64,000 bases of DNA from Staphylococcus sp. 17KM0847 (GCF_013463155.1 NZ_CP040781.1:1178001-1242000), one strand, 5' to 3'. Shown: positions 1 through 10,371, counted from the first letter of the stretch. Made by a program: numbers and translations. Notes: generated by a model not told the origin, from the sequence alone.

Positions 1-210
1 GAATGTCGCTAAGGATTTAATATGATCTTCTGTAATAACAAAGCCGTCTTCTTGACGCAATACAGACTCTAATAATACACGTATAGAATATGGTAAGCGA
101 CTAATTTCAGTTAAACCATTATTTTCTAATGATTTTAAATCATAGTATGTGACATCTTTTCCATTCACTTGAAATGACTTTTTTGCTTGTTCTTTTAAAT
201 TTGCAGTCAT
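1..210 (-). CDS. acnA: Aconitate hydratase, N-terminal part (cut by window edge)
   Basis: Isomerises citrate to isocitrate in the TCA cycle with a [4Fe-4S] cluster. Only the first 70 codons lie here. The residues read directly (start [11 protein letters not shown], then [18 protein letters not shown] near residue 40) match the N-terminus of staphylococcal AcnA/CitB, but the cluster cysteines lie outside the window. The ATG follows a GGGGG-containing ribosome site. The gene is transcribed away from a 270-base upstream gap that holds a terminator for the betaine transporter and a Fur-like palindrome. Assignment is firm although the protein is partial. Confidence 0.93.
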   Translation of the reverse strand, partial: MTANLKEQAKKSFQVNGKDVTYYDLKSLENNGLTEISRLPYSIRVLLESVLRQEDGFVITEDHIKSLATF

Positions 211-383
211 CTAAATATCCCCCTTGAATTTTTATATGCCGTTTATTTAATTGTATTATTAACTTCTAATGAAAACAACTAGATAGACACTGATTTCGCT
301 CGTTTAGAGTTTTGTCTTTTTAATTAGATATTATAACTTTTAATTATCTATATATCTTTTAGTTATAAGTATACGTTATTAAT

Positions 384-398
384 TGAGAATGATTTTCA
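384..398. promoter_or_regulatory. Fur-like box upstream of acnA
   Basis: TGAGAATGATTTTCA matches the 7-1-7 Fur consensus TGATAATNATTATCA at 13 of 15 positions. It sits in a 19-base inverted repeat (382-400) with one mismatched pair. It lies about 175 bases before the acnA start and is the only such palindrome in the gap. Fur control of acnA is inference. Confidence 0.45.
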
Positions 399-412
399 AT
401 AAATGTCTATTA

Positions 413-452
413 AAAAGCGATTAAGACTTTTCTATGTGTCTTAATCGCTTTT
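413..452 (-). terminator. Intrinsic terminator after the betaine transporter
   Basis: A 15-base perfect inverted repeat (AAAAGCGATTAAGAC and its complement) around a 10-base loop, with T-runs on both sides. It lies 28 bases past the stop of the BCCT gene and before the acnA promoter. Confidence 0.8.
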
Positions 453-479
453 AACAAGAGCTATACTCATATTATATTA

Positions 480-2114
480 TTATTTCTCTTTATCTCTTAA
501 ATCTTTGCGTTTTGAAATTAATTCATCTTCATAATCTTGCTGAGATTGTGCGACATATTCTTTCAAACGATGTTTATTAGGTGTAAGTGTTAAGCCAAGG
601 AACTTACGCTCTTTATTCGCATCTTTATAGAAACTGATCATCATCAAGATGACAACAATAGAGAAAGGTAGCGCACTGATAATCGCCGCACTTTGTAGCG
701 CATTCAGTCCTGCATCACCATCGCCGCCACCTGATAACAATAAGACAAACGCAATCAATGATTGTGCTACACCCCATGTTACTTTAACAAATGAACTTGG
801 GTTTAATGAACCATTGGTTGTTTGCATACCTAATACAAACGTCGCAGAGTCTGCTGATGTAATAAAGAATGATGCAATAAGTAATAACGCAATAATAGAT
901 AAAACCATGCCCATTGGTAAGTGGTTAAACACACCGAATAGTTGTGTTTCTACCGACATATCAAAAATTTCTTTATGTTTTTTAGCTGTTTCAATACCTA
1001 ATACACCGAATACACTAAACCATAAGAAACTTACAATAACTGGTACAAGTAATACACCAGAAATAAATTCGCGAATTGAACGTCCTTTAGATACACGTGC
1101 AATAAATACACCTACGAACGGACTCCAACTCAACCACCAACCCCAATAGTATAATGTCCAATCTGACATCCATTGGCTCTTCTGTGGATTGGTTGCGGCA
1201 GTATCAAAACTACTAAATAAGAACGAATCCAACAAACTACCTGTTGAACTTGTAAACATATTTAAAATAAGAATGGTAGGACCTGCAATTAAGGCTGCAA
1301 GCATTAACAATGTTCCTAAACCAATATTTAAGTTACTTAAATATTGAATACCTTTATTGAGTCCTGACCATGCACTCATAATGAATAATACTGTTACAAC
1401 AACGATAATAATAGCTTGAGTTACAATATTATTAGGTATACCGAAAAGGTAATTTAGCCCACCTGCGATTTGTAATGCACCCATACCAAGTGATACTGCT
1501 ACACCAATAACCGTAGCAAATACAGCTAATACATCAATTAATGTACCAATAATACCGTCTACATAATCTCCCAAAATAGGTCTTAATGTTTTAGACAATA
1601 AGCCGGGTTCACCTTTTCTAAATTGTGCATACGCTAATGCCAATGCAACGACACCATATACCGCCCATGCATGGAAACCCCAATGGAAAAATGTTGAACG
1701 TAAAGATTCAGTGAAAGCTTTTGTAGTCATCGGATCAGCATTAGGCGGTGCTGCAAAATGAGATAATGGCTCAGCTGCACCATAGAATACCAATCCAATA
1801 CCCATTCCTGCACTAAATAACATCGCAAACCATGAAACTGTATTGAATTCCGGTTTATCATTAGGACGTCCCAACTTTAACTTTCCAATTGGGCTAAAAA
1901 TCAAGAAAATACAGAAAAACACGATAATTGTAGTTAAGATTAAATAGTACCATCCTAATGTATCTGTAATCCATAGTTTTATATCATTCGCAACTTCACC
2001 AAATTGCGTTGGAATAAATACACCTATTAGCACAATCGCAAATACAATGATCGAGCTAATTAAAAAAACAGGTGAAAACTTCTTACCATTTGGTTCTGGA
2101 TTTGAAGCATTCAT
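480..2114 (-). CDS. opuD: BCCT-family glycine betaine transporter (OpuD-like)
   Basis: Sodium- or proton-coupled uptake of glycine betaine or a related osmoprotectant across the cytoplasmic membrane. The 544-residue protein has about twelve hydrophobic spans. BCCT hallmarks are GMGIGLVFYGAAEPLSH (residues 103-119) and the Trp-rich segment DWTLYYWGWWLSWSPFVG followed by FIARVSKGRS (about 319-346). The hydrophilic C-tail of about 45 residues is charged, as in osmosensing members. It is monocistronic, divergent from the mechanosensitive channel gene mscL, so osmolyte uptake and emergency release are neighbours. In S. aureus a second opuD copy sits next to acnA, as here. Exact substrate (betaine, choline or proline betaine) is not readable. 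Confidence 0.9.
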   Translation of the reverse strand: MNASNPEPNGKKFSPVFLISSIIVFAIVLIGVFIPTQFGEVANDIKLWITDTLGWYYLILTTIIVFFCIFLIFSPIGKLKLGRPNDKPEFNTVSWFAMLFSAGMGIGLVFYGAAEPLSHFAAPPNADPMTTKAFTESLRSTFFHWGFHAWAVYGVVALALAYAQFRKGEPGLLSKTLRPILGDYVDGIIGTLIDVLAVFATVIGVAVSLGMGALQIAGGLNYLFGIPNNIVTQAIIIVVVTVLFIMSAWSGLNKGIQYLSNLNIGLGTLLMLAALIAGPTILILNMFTSSTGSLLDSFLFSSFDTAATNPQKSQWMSDWTLYYWGWWLSWSPFVGVFIARVSKGRSIREFISGVLLVPVIVSFLWFSVFGVLGIETAKKHKEIFDMSVETQLFGVFNHLPMGMVLSIIALLLIASFFITSADSATFVLGMQTTNGSLNPSSFVKVTWGVAQSLIAFVLLLSGGGDGDAGLNALQSAAIISALPFSIVVILMMISFYKDANKERKFLGLTLTPNKHRLKEYVAQSQQDYEDELISKRKDLRDKEK

Positions 2115-2363
2115 AAATTAACATACTCCCTTTCATTATTAAATTTTAACAATCAAGTCCTTTTAATTTATATACCCTCTTTTCATGAGGTTTAAAATTA
2201 AAAACTATAACCATAACATATACCATAACAAAACAATCGATTATAATCAACGTAGTGTAAAATGGAAATAATATATTTTCAAAAAGTGTATTGTTTTAAT
2301 TGTAATTTGATGTATAATATTTTTTGTTAATTTTAGTAATAAATAGAGAGGAGTTAACAAAAA

Positions 2364-2717
2364 ATGTTTAAAGAATTTAAAGAGTTTGCACTAAAAGGAA
2401 ATGTACTCGACTTAGCTGTTGCCGTAGTTATGGGGGCAGCATTCAATAAAATTGTAACATCTTTAGTTGAAAACATTATCATGCCTTTAATCGGTCTATT
2501 ATTTGGTGAAATCGACTTTGCTAAAAACTGGTCACTATACGGCATTAAGTATGGTATCTTTATTCAGTCTATTATTGATTTTATCATTATTGCATTTGCA
2601 TTATTTATCTTTGTTAAAATTGCAAACACTGTTGTGAAACCGAAAGAAGAAGAGGAAGAAATTGAAGAAAACACTGTTCTTTTAACTGAAATTCGCGACT
2701 TATTACGCAACAAATAA
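2364..2717 (+). CDS. mscL: Large-conductance mechanosensitive channel MscL
   Basis: Homopentameric channel that opens under membrane tension and releases solutes on hypo-osmotic shock. The 117-residue length is typical. The N-terminal helix [12 protein letters not shown] leads into the pore helix with the family signature [16 protein letters not shown] (12-27); a second membrane helix follows (about 67-88), then the acidic C-terminal bundle helix ([12 protein letters not shown]). A GAGGAG ribosome site precedes the ATG. It is transcribed alone, divergent from the betaine transporter and convergent with sbcC, with which it shares a terminator. Confidence 0.97.
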   Translation: MFKEFKEFALKGNVLDLAVAVVMGAAFNKIVTSLVENIIMPLIGLLFGEIDFAKNWSLYGIKYGIFIQSIIDFIIIAFALFIFVKIANTVVKPKEEEEEIEENTVLLTEIRDLLRNK

Positions 2718-2732
2718 ACATAAATATGATAG

Positions 2733-2777
2733 AAGCGTACATACTTTCCTTATAAACAGAAGAAAGTATGTACGCTT
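2733..2777. terminator. Bidirectional terminator between mscL and sbcC
   Basis: A 16-base perfect inverted repeat (AAGCGTACATACTTTC and its complement) with a 13-base loop and a T-run on the mscL side. It lies 15 bases after mscL and directly before the sbcC stop, so it can serve both convergent genes. Confidence 0.85.
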
Positions 2778-2783
2778 TTTATA

Positions 2784-5700
2784 TTACTCTTTAAACTGCA
2801 TTCGTGTTGTACTTTGATCATTATTCGATATAACTTCTAAAATAACAGGAATTCTATCTTTCAATTCTGTCACATGGGATATCATCCCCACCAATCTTCC
2901 ACTCGATTGCAACTGAATAAGTGTTTCCAATGCTGTTTCTAAAGTTTCTTGATCTAATGTACCAAAACCTTCATCAATAAACATAGCATCTAAAGAAATA
3001 CCCCCTTGCTCATTTTGAACAATTTCACACAATCCAAGTGCTAGGGCTAAAGAAGCTTGGAATGTTTCTCCCCCTGACAAAGAGTTAATGGGTCGTGTTT
3101 GATTGGCATAGTAATCAAACACATCTATATCTAAGCCACTAAATCCTTTACCAGTTATGTCTTCTTTTCTTACAAGTTGATAACGATGACCTGTCATTGC
3201 TTGTAAACGTCGATTAGCACACTCTAATATTTGATCCAGATAATAGGTTAGTACATAGTTTTCTAAAGTGAGTTTTTTATGATTATGACCACTAACAACT
3301 TCTGATAAAGTCACTAATTCACTTTGCGTCTCTAATGTATTTTGTAAATATTGAATTTGTAACTGAACCTCTTCAATATATTGTTTATTTTCTCTTACCT
3401 TCAATTCCACTTGGTTATATACTTTTACACTTTCATTGTACATTTCTTCACATTCATCATACTTGTCATTTAATTGTTTTATATCTTTGACTTCTATTAA
3501 CTTTAGATGTTCTTGTACCTCTTTGATTTTCTCTCTATTTAATTTTACATGATCAAAGTAAGCATCAACCTTCTGTTTAATTTGTTCTGTTTGATGTGCC
3601 ATTTCTTTTAATCGAATCAGTTCTTTTTCATCTTCCAATTGCAACTTTTGAAGCTCATAATCTAAATCTTGTGCTGCTTGTATTATGCTATCTTTTGATT
3701 GTTCAATATGTGTACGAAGCATTTCCAATTGCTGTTGAATACGTGTTCTCATCAAAATATTGCGCTGCATGTCTTCATTATTTTGGCTCACTTTAAAATC
3801 AAACTGTTCTTGAGCTTTCAATTGTATTTCATAATTTTCTACAAATAATGCAATGTCTGTATAGCCCGTCTTCGTATATAATTCTTCAATAGCTGTTCGA
3901 TTTGCTAATTGCTGTTGTGTTTTTATCTCCTGCTCTTGCTCAAACTTCATCACTTCTTTTTGAATTTCAATCAAGCGTTGATTTTCTGTGTCTAACCACT
4001 TATTGCACTCACGTATTTGATTCAGTGCTGCTTCTTTAGAATGTAACAGTTTTAATTTTTCACTCAGTTCCTCTGCATCAAATGTTACTGAAGATACATT
4101 TTGATAAACTTCTTTATAATGTTTCAATGATGTTTCCTTACGAACTTTCAAAAGACGATATTCATTGATTTGTTGTTCTAATTTTTTATTTTCCGTTTGA
4201 TAGATTTTTAATTCATCAATAGAACGTGCTTCTACATCCTCTTTATGAACGACTTGATTACACACTGGGCATGGACTCCCAACTGTCAGATGATCGCGCA
4301 AACTCTGAACGGCTTGTTCATGATTTAAGATTGCATGATCATGTGCGGTCATCTTATATTGCTGTTGAATATTTTTAGCTATATGCTCATCAATCGCTAT
4401 AATTTCCTGATGTAACTGACTTATTTTCTCCTGAAGATCTTCTGCATTTTGAACTTGCTCTCTATTATGCTCAAGTTGTTCCACTTCACGCTTTAAGCTT
4501 TGACATATATCTATAAGTGTCCTTTCTTGAGTCATATCTACTACCTTACCTGAAATACGTTGTTTCAATTGCTCATACTCTATATTTTTTTCTTTTAATT
4601 GTTGATTAATTCTCACAAGTTGTTCATCAATATGTTGAATATTTTTTTGTTTTTCTTTATATAAATCAGCGTTTTGATAGTAGTAATAAGTATTTTGAAT
4701 AAATATTTTTTGTTTTTCTATCTTTTCATTTTCTTGTACTAGCACTTTTTTATTTTGTTCTAATACTTTATGTTCAGCTAAAAGTTGATTCATATCTTGC
4801 TTTGTACGCTCTATTTGCTGTTGTTTATCCTCTAATTGTTCACGCTCTAAAGTTAAATCTTCATATAATTTGATTGCGAGTTTACTCTCTGTAATCCGTT
4901 TCAACTGCTGCTCGAGTATTTCCATCTCTTCATTTTTCATGTTTAACTCTGCTTTAACTTGAACAAGGTGACGCTGTTTTTCTTCCAACTCTATTCTCTG
5001 TTGTTGCTTTTCTTTTTCAAATTTAATTTCTTGTAAACTTTGATATATTTTTTGTTTTTCATCGTTGAGTTGCTTAACTTTTGTATTACCTATTTCAATA
5101 TATTGAGATGCTACTTCCAACAATTGCTTATACTGTTGTGGTTCTAATGCTTGATAAGTCATCAGCTCTCGCACATCAAACGTCGCTAGCTTTTGCCATG
5201 TACTTTTTATTTTAATATGCTGTTTTTCTATTTCTGTTTTAATATTTTTCGTTTTATCATAGAGCTGTAAACGCAATTTCTCATATATTCCTGTACTAAA
5301 TAATGTTCTTAAAATAGGTTGTTTGTCCGAAGTTTTAGACATAAGAAATTTTTTAAATTCACCTTGAGGCAAAATAAAAAGTTGTCTAAACTGATCATGC
5401 TTTAACTTTATAATATCCAACAAGAATTTATCACCATCTCTTGTTGTCCCTTCTTTTAAAATATAGCGTCCTTCTTCATAATGATACACCTCTAAAGTTG
5501 ACTGGGTTTCTCCTTTATTTCCTAGCTTTTGGTAAGGGGCTGTTCGGATCACTTTATAACGTTGAGTGCCTATCTCAAATTCAAAAGTAACTTTCAGTGG
5601 TGACTGTGCATCTGCAAAATGGCTACGCAAATATTTCACTTCTCTTTTTTCGGTAGAAGCCCTACCGTACAATGCATATACAATACCATCAAAAATCATT

Positions 5701-5822
5701 GTCTTCCCTGATCCTGTCTTGCCACTAATTAAAAAAAGCTGATTTGACTGAATTTGAGCAAAGTCAATTTCTTCATTTAAAAAGGGACCAAAATTTTCCA
5801 ACTGTAAACGAATGGGTTTCAT
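2784..5822 (-). CDS. sbcC: Exonuclease SbcC subunit (Rad50-like SMC ATPase)
   Basis: ATPase of the SbcCD nuclease, which opens DNA hairpins and processes double-strand ends. The 1012-residue protein has Walker A SGKTGSGKT (33-41), about 850 residues of Gln/Glu/Lys-rich coiled coil broken near residue 515-520 by a zinc-hook CPVC, then the ABC signature SLSGGE and Walker B MFIDEGFGTLD near the C-terminus. The start ATG overlaps the sbcD stop by one base (TAATG), so the two are translationally coupled. No LexA box was found before the operon. Length and layout are normal. Confidence 0.96.
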   Translation of the reverse strand: MKPIRLQLENFGPFLNEEIDFAQIQSNQLFLISGKTGSGKTMIFDGIVYALYGRASTEKREVKYLRSHFADAQSPLKVTFEFEIGTQRYKVIRTAPYQKLGNKGETQSTLEVYHYEEGRYILKEGTTRDGDKFLLDIIKLKHDQFRQLFILPQGEFKKFLMSKTSDKQPILRTLFSTGIYEKLRLQLYDKTKNIKTEIEKQHIKIKSTWQKLATFDVRELMTYQALEPQQYKQLLEVASQYIEIGNTKVKQLNDEKQKIYQSLQEIKFEKEKQQQRIELEEKQRHLVQVKAELNMKNEEMEILEQQLKRITESKLAIKLYEDLTLEREQLEDKQQQIERTKQDMNQLLAEHKVLEQNKKVLVQENEKIEKQKIFIQNTYYYYQNADLYKEKQKNIQHIDEQLVRINQQLKEKNIEYEQLKQRISGKVVDMTQERTLIDICQSLKREVEQLEHNREQVQNAEDLQEKISQLHQEIIAIDEHIAKNIQQQYKMTAHDHAILNHEQAVQSLRDHLTVGSPCPVCNQVVHKEDVEARSIDELKIYQTENKKLEQQINEYRLLKVRKETSLKHYKEVYQNVSSVTFDAEELSEKLKLLHSKEAALNQIRECNKWLDTENQRLIEIQKEVMKFEQEQEIKTQQQLANRTAIEELYTKTGYTDIALFVENYEIQLKAQEQFDFKVSQNNEDMQRNILMRTRIQQQLEMLRTHIEQSKDSIIQAAQDLDYELQKLQLEDEKELIRLKEMAHQTEQIKQKVDAYFDHVKLNREKIKEVQEHLKLIEVKDIKQLNDKYDECEEMYNESVKVYNQVELKVRENKQYIEEVQLQIQYLQNTLETQSELVTLSEVVSGHNHKKLTLENYVLTYYLDQILECANRRLQAMTGHRYQLVRKEDITGKGFSGLDIDVFDYYANQTRPINSLSGGETFQASLALALGLCEIVQNEQGGISLDAMFIDEGFGTLDQETLETALETLIQLQSSGRLVGMISHVTELKDRIPVILEVISNNDQSTTRMQFKE

Positions 5823-6943
5823 TATTCTTCCTCCCCTTGCTCATTAAGTAGTGTTTCAATATATGCTTTTTGAATATGAGTAAGTGGCATATCAGTGTGC
5901 GCTTGGTAAAAACTTTGAATAATTTCTATTGGCTGAGATGTTTTAATATGCATATTCTGCTTGGGTATATCTTGAATCATAAATTTTTCAGGCGTTAATG
6001 CTAATGTATTGGGATAAAGTTGTTTAAGTTTTTGCATGGGTTCAGTCACATGTCCAATATTACTTAATTTAAAATGAAAATAACTTGTATTACTTTTATG
6101 TTCAAAATCTCCATTAATAATATCTTCATAATCCCCTTCAACAACTTCTAATTCGTGTTTAGGTCTTAGAGGTTTGAAGTATTGGTTAAAACCTCCATCC
6201 TTTGTAATCTCAACAACACGATAACCTTTGGCTTGTTTAGTTTCCGAAAAAGAATATTGTAGTAACGAACCACTATAAATAATACGTTCGTAATTTAGCG
6301 CAAATGGCTGATGGATATGTCCTAATAATACACAATCAAACATCTCTAAAAATTGAGGAGATACGCCTTCTATTGTACCTACTGTAATATCACGCTCTGA
6401 ATCACTTTTAGGTGTACCGTTCAAAGTGAAATGCCCTACTAACACATTCTGTTTATGATGGTCCATCTTATCGGCTATACGATTCACAAAAATTTTCACA
6501 GCATCTTCATAAGTTTCAAAATCATCTTCTAAAAAATTACGAGCTTCTGATACAGTGAAAAACGGTAAAGTATAAAATGCAATATTTTCAAATTCTAAAG
6601 GTGTAAAAAAAGCATCTAATGTTGTACGAACAAATAATTGCGTACTATGAAACCATGATGCACCATAACCTAAACGTTCTCGACTATCATGATTACCATT
6701 AATAATAATGATTGGAATTCTCATATTCAAATTAAGTTGTTGTATAATGTTCTCCATCAATCCCACTGCTTGTTTACTAGGATAAGCTGTATCATAAATA
6801 TCTCCTGCAATCACAATGATGTCCGGATTTTCTTGCTTCATTTCTTCTACAAATTGATTTAATATCCAACTCTGATCTTCTAAAAAACTATGACCATTCA
6901 GACGTTTTCCTAAATGCCAATCTGCTGTATGTATAATTTTCAT
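5822..6943 (-). CDS. sbcD: Exonuclease SbcD subunit (Mre11-like)
   Basis: Mn-dependent nuclease subunit of SbcCD. The calcineurin-like phosphoesterase motifs are present in order: D8xH10 (HTADWHLG), GDIYD around residue 48, GNHDS (N84-H85), GHF near 170 and GHIH near 207-209. At 373 residues it has the usual length. First gene of the sbcDC operon; about 60 bases separate it from the terminator of the gene upstream, so the promoter must lie in that short gap. Catalytic residues appear intact. Confidence 0.96.
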   Translation of the reverse strand: MKIIHTADWHLGKRLNGHSFLEDQSWILNQFVEEMKQENPDIIVIAGDIYDTAYPSKQAVGLMENIIQQLNLNMRIPIIIINGNHDSRERLGYGASWFHSTQLFVRTTLDAFFTPLEFENIAFYTLPFFTVSEARNFLEDDFETYEDAVKIFVNRIADKMDHHKQNVLVGHFTLNGTPKSDSERDITVGTIEGVSPQFLEMFDCVLLGHIHQPFALNYERIIYSGSLLQYSFSETKQAKGYRVVEITKDGGFNQYFKPLRPKHELEVVEGDYEDIINGDFEHKSNTSYFHFKLSNIGHVTEPMQKLKQLYPNTLALTPEKFMIQDIPKQNMHIKTSQPIEIIQSFYQAHTDMPLTHIQKAYIETLLNEQGEEE

Positions 6944-7006
6944 TTCATCACCTCAGCCTGTTTATTCGCTAATGTTATATATTTTCATCCTCGAAAATAC
7001 AAGTAA

Positions 7007-7050
7007 AAAGAGTAGTCCACATGCTTCTTCTCATGTGCAAACTACTCTTT
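7007..7050 (-). terminator. Terminator after ccdC-like gene
   Basis: Stem AAAGAGTAGT...ACTACTCTTT extended by an inner ACATG/CATGT pairing, followed on the minus strand by a T-run. It sits 30 bases beyond the ccdC stop and separates that gene from sbcDC. Confidence 0.75.
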
Positions 7051-7079
7051 GATACTATTCAAACTTATCTTGCATGCCT

Positions 7080-7553
7080 TTATAATCGTTGTACGATTTG
7101 TCTTTTTAAGTAGTTATATCTCAATAACATTGCTACTCTCCATGGTAATAGCATACTAAAAGCTAACAAGAAAAACATTCCCGCTAACTCACCAGCATCA
7201 ATCGAACTCCCTAAAAATACTTTTAATATCGTTCTTACAATTAATAATGAGACTAATACAATAGGAAAGACTTTAGACTTTTTTAAATAGATATGTACGC
7301 CCTTAACTTCAAAATGTGAGGTTAACATTAAAACGGTCGAAAAAATAACACCTAACACGATCGACTCTATGATTTCAGTATGCGTAAGCCTAAAATATGG
7401 GACAACGTACATCAGTGCGCCTGTCGACATAAAAACAGGTGGTAAAATGATTTTTTTTGCATTAACTGGATATTGTTGTGCCTTCATACGCACTACAATA
7501 ACAATTGCCCCCATCACAAAGGCAACAATAATAGAAAATATTAAATAAATCAC
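7080..7553 (-). CDS. ccdC: CcdC-family membrane protein
   Basis: A 157-residue integral membrane protein with about five hydrophobic segments and little polar sequence, matching the length and composition of the B. subtilis CcdC (YneN) family, historically linked to cytochrome c biogenesis but of unproven function. It starts at a GTG seven bases after a strong GAGGAGG ribosome site. It sits between sbcD and yneF as I recall for S. aureus, and it is terminated separately. No catalytic motif is visible. The family name rests on resemblance and synteny. Confidence 0.65.
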   Translation of the reverse strand: MIYLIFSIIVAFVMGAIVIVVRMKAQQYPVNAKKIILPPVFMSTGALMYVVPYFRLTHTEIIESIVLGVIFSTVLMLTSHFEVKGVHIYLKKSKVFPIVLVSLLIVRTILKVFLGSSIDAGELAGMFFLLAFSMLLPWRVAMLLRYNYLKRQIVQRL

Positions 7554-7599
7554 TCTATTTCCTCCTCAAATCTTTCAAAGGCACATAAAATTGTATATT

Positions 7600-7720
7600 T
7601 ACTGTGGAAGTGAGAGAGAAAGCCCATTTTTGCCAAAAGCTTTCGTAGTTTTTCCTAGACAAGAGTGACTCAAAGTAAAAAGTTTACTAAAACATATTGT
7701 CACTTCAAGCACATACTGTC
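7600..7720. repeat. Intergenic repeat, copy A (degenerate)
   Basis: The 416-base gap 7554-7969 has no credible gene. Its central part shares an ordered set of short blocks with three other gaps (37690, 48025, 53021): CATTTTTG, then CTTTCGTAG, then a GTGA/TCAC-type inverted pair. Copy A has the weakest hairpin of the four. The rest of the gap holds only AT-rich sequence and the yneF terminator. Confidence 0.5.
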
Positions 7721-7915
7721 ATTTACAGATGTTATCTCCCTTATTTAGGACACTTTTCACGATGTCCTAGCACCTTATTCAATATCAAAACATAACTCTA
7801 TTAAAATACAAATAATAACAAAAATCAAGAAAGTAGTGCATAGTAATAGTATAGAATGCTTATTGCAACCTCATAGACTTATATCACTTATTCATTCTTT
7901 TATGATTGAAATATG

Positions 7916-7964
7916 TATAAAGGCTGATGACTACCGGTTACCCTAGTAGTCATCAGCCTTTATA
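7916..7964. terminator. Terminator after yneF
   Basis: Perfect 19-base inverted repeat (arms 7916-7934 and 7946-7964) with an 11-base loop, directly before the yneF stop codon. It is among the strongest hairpins in the window. Confidence 0.85.
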
Positions 7965-7969
7965 CAATC

Positions 7970-8209
7970 TTATTTTGTTTTTTTCATTTGTTCTTGTTGA
8001 TTCTTATTCATCATCGTCATCATTTGGTTAATTTTTTTCTGTGACGGTTTTTGACCCATTTGCATCATCATCATGCGTAACATTTCTTCATTAATAGGTG
8101 GGTTCTTTTTTAAATAATCCATCATATATTTACGTGCCAAGAAGAATCCACCGACAAGACCGATGATAAGTGCAACTACGATTAATAATATCGCTAACCA
8201 TGTAGCCAT
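7970..8209 (-). CDS. yneF: YneF-family (UPF0154) single-span membrane protein
   Basis: A 79-residue protein: one N-terminal membrane helix ([21 protein letters not shown]) then a Met/Lys/Gln-rich cytoplasmic tail with the conserved block [21 protein letters not shown]. This is the UPF0154 family, conserved beside tkt in Bacillus and Staphylococcus; its function is unknown. A GTG four codons upstream is in frame, but the ATG at 8209 has a GGTGA ribosome site at proper distance and aligns with known family starts. Monocistronic, with its own terminator. Confidence 0.9.
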   Translation of the reverse strand: MATWLAILLIVVALIIGLVGGFFLARKYMMDYLKKNPPINEEMLRMMMMQMGQKPSQKKINQMMTMMNKNQQEQMKKTK

Positions 8210-8317
8210 CGTTTCACCCACTTTCCTTATCCTCTAGCATTTTACTAAAAATAAGCACGCTTTTCAAGACAATTCAGCTTAGAGCAAGATAGAAACCTTA
8301 ATTTATAGTATGACGTT

Positions 8318-8357
8318 AAAATAGAGTGAGACAGAATTCTCAATCTCACTCCATTTT
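8318..8357 (-). terminator. Terminator after tkt
   Basis: Stem of about 14 bases (AAAATAGAGTGAGA against TCTCACTCCATTTT, one mismatch), 29 bases past the transketolase stop, T-run on the minus side. Confidence 0.75.
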
Positions 8358-8385
8358 ATAATATCTACATTCTAAGTTTCATATA

Positions 8386-10371
8386 TTACATCTGTTCAAT
8401 CTTAGCTAACACATTTTCTTTAGTAAAGCCGTATTTCTCAACAACTAAGTCTCCAGGTGCACTTGCACCGAAACGATCGATACCAATTACAAGACCATTC
8501 ATACCTACATATTTATGCCAACCTAATGTAGCGCCCATCTCAGCAGCCACACGTTTTGTGACTTGTGGTAATAAAATTTCATCTTTATACGCTTGAGATT
8601 GTTGTTCAAAAGCATTCCAGTTTGGCATTGATACAACACGCACACCTTTACCACGTTGTGCCAAATCTTTTGCAACTTCAACTAATAAACTAACTTCTGA
8701 GCCTGTAGCTAATAGGATATATTCCGGTGCTGTTTCTGTTTCATACACAACATAAGCACCTTTGCGTACCCCTTCTTCGACCTCATCTTCAGTAACGTCT
8801 AGCACTGGCAGTCCTTGTCTTGTTAAAACTAGAGCCGTTGGTGTGTTTTGGGATTCAACTGCTACTTTCCAAGCAACACGCGTTTCATTGCCATCAGCTG
8901 GTCGAATAACATTTAAGTTTGGAATTGCACGTAAGCCCGCTAATTGTTCAATCGGCTCGTGTGTCGGACCGTCTTCACCTACTGCAATTGAATCATGTGT
9001 AAAGATAAATGTTGAGCCAAGTCCCATTAGCGATGACAAACGCATTGCTGGTTTAACATAATCACTGAATACAAAGAATGTTGCCGCATACGGATGCAAA
9101 CCACCATGTGCTGCCATACCATTTACCGCTGCTGCCATTGCAAACTCACGCACACCAAACCATACATTTCTACCACTACCATCTTCAGCAGAAAAATCAT
9201 TCTCCGCTTTAACATTTGATTTGTTAGATGATGCTAAGTCTGCAGAACCTCCAAACAACGAAGGAACAGCTGCACTCAATGATTGAATAACTTCGCCCGA
9301 ATCCGCACGTGTCGCCGCATTATGACCGACTTCAAACTTAGGTAATGCTTCAGCGTAGCGACTCGGTAGCTTCCCATCTAAAATTGTTTTAAATTCTCTA
9401 GCTAATTCTGGATATTTAGCGGCATAAGTAGCAAAGTTTGTTTCCCATTCTTTTTCATGTGCATCGGCACGTGTAATCATCGTTTCTTTAAAACGTTCAT
9501 AAACTACCTCATCAACATGGAATCGTTGAGTTGCATCTAGTCCATAATTTTCAAACGTTAACGTGCGTTCATCACTGCCTAAAGGTGCACCATGTGATGT
9601 ATGGCTATCTGACTTGTTAGGTGATCCATAACCAATAATTGTCTTAACTTCAATAATTGTTGGCCCATTTTGTTCTTTTGCAGTTTGAATCGCTTTATCG
9701 ATAGCTTCCAAATCATTACCATCTTTCACTAAAATATGGTTCCATCCATAAGATTCAAAACGTTGCTTAATATTTTCAGAAAATGATTTATTTGTTCTAC
9801 CATCTAATGAAATGTCATTTGAGTCATAAAGTGTAATCAACTTATCTAGTTTTAAATGACCTGCTAATGAAGCTGCCTCATGAGAGATACCTTCCATTAA
9901 ATCACCGTCAGAAGCTAGTACATATGTGTGATGATCTACAATTGAAATATCTTTATTATATTTAGCGGCTAAATGTTTTTCTGCCATAGCCATACCTACT
10001 GCCATAGCAAAACCTTGACCTAGCGGACCTGTTGTAATCTCTACACCTTTCGTATGTTTATATTCTGGATGTCCCGGTGTTTTAGAATCCCATTGTCTAA
10101 ATTGTTTTAGTTCTTCTAACTCCAGTCCTCCCGAAACATGGAGTAAACTGTATAATAAAGCTGACCCATGACCTGCTGATAAAACAAATCGATCTCTATT
10201 GAAATACGCATTTGCATTTGGGTTAAAATTCAAGTGACGTGTCCATAAAGTATATGCCATTGGAGCAGCTCCCATAGGTAGACCGGGGTGTCCAGAGTTC
10301 GCTTGCTCAATCGCATCAATACTTAAAGCACGCAATGTATTAACTGCTAAACTGTCTTTTTTATCAAACAT
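8386..10371 (-). CDS. tkt: Transketolase
   Basis: Thiamine-diphosphate enzyme of the non-oxidative pentose phosphate pathway, moving two-carbon units between ketoses and aldoses. The 661 residues cover three domains: a TPP-binding N-domain with [21 protein letters not shown] (13-33), TGPLGQG near 114 and the GDGDLMEG-type motif near 155; a pyrimidine domain with [15 protein letters not shown]; and a C-domain. All active-site histidine motifs seem present. Monocistronic, with about 110 bases of promoter region before ynzC. Full length and ordinary. Confidence 0.98.
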   Translation of the reverse strand: MFDKKDSLAVNTLRALSIDAIEQANSGHPGLPMGAAPMAYTLWTRHLNFNPNANAYFNRDRFVLSAGHGSALLYSLLHVSGGLELEELKQFRQWDSKTPGHPEYKHTKGVEITTGPLGQGFAMAVGMAMAEKHLAAKYNKDISIVDHHTYVLASDGDLMEGISHEAASLAGHLKLDKLITLYDSNDISLDGRTNKSFSENIKQRFESYGWNHILVKDGNDLEAIDKAIQTAKEQNGPTIIEVKTIIGYGSPNKSDSHTSHGAPLGSDERTLTFENYGLDATQRFHVDEVVYERFKETMITRADAHEKEWETNFATYAAKYPELAREFKTILDGKLPSRYAEALPKFEVGHNAATRADSGEVIQSLSAAVPSLFGGSADLASSNKSNVKAENDFSAEDGSGRNVWFGVREFAMAAAVNGMAAHGGLHPYAATFFVFSDYVKPAMRLSSLMGLGSTFIFTHDSIAVGEDGPTHEPIEQLAGLRAIPNLNVIRPADGNETRVAWKVAVESQNTPTALVLTRQGLPVLDVTEDEVEEGVRKGAYVVYETETAPEYILLATGSEVSLLVEVAKDLAQRGKGVRVVSMPNWNAFEQQSQAYKDEILLPQVTKRVAAEMGATLGWHKYVGMNGLVIGIDRFGASAPGDLVVEKYGFTKENVLAKIEQM

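Noticed and set aside
649-1149. 166-codon plus-strand reading frame
   Set aside because: Lies fully antisense to the betaine transporter; composition (Pro/Thr/Asn rich) and lack of a ribosome site mark it as a shadow frame.
6944-7006. Possible LexA box before sbcDC
   Set aside because: sbcDC is a known SOS target in some staphylococci, but no GAAC-4-GTTY palindrome is present in the short upstream region.
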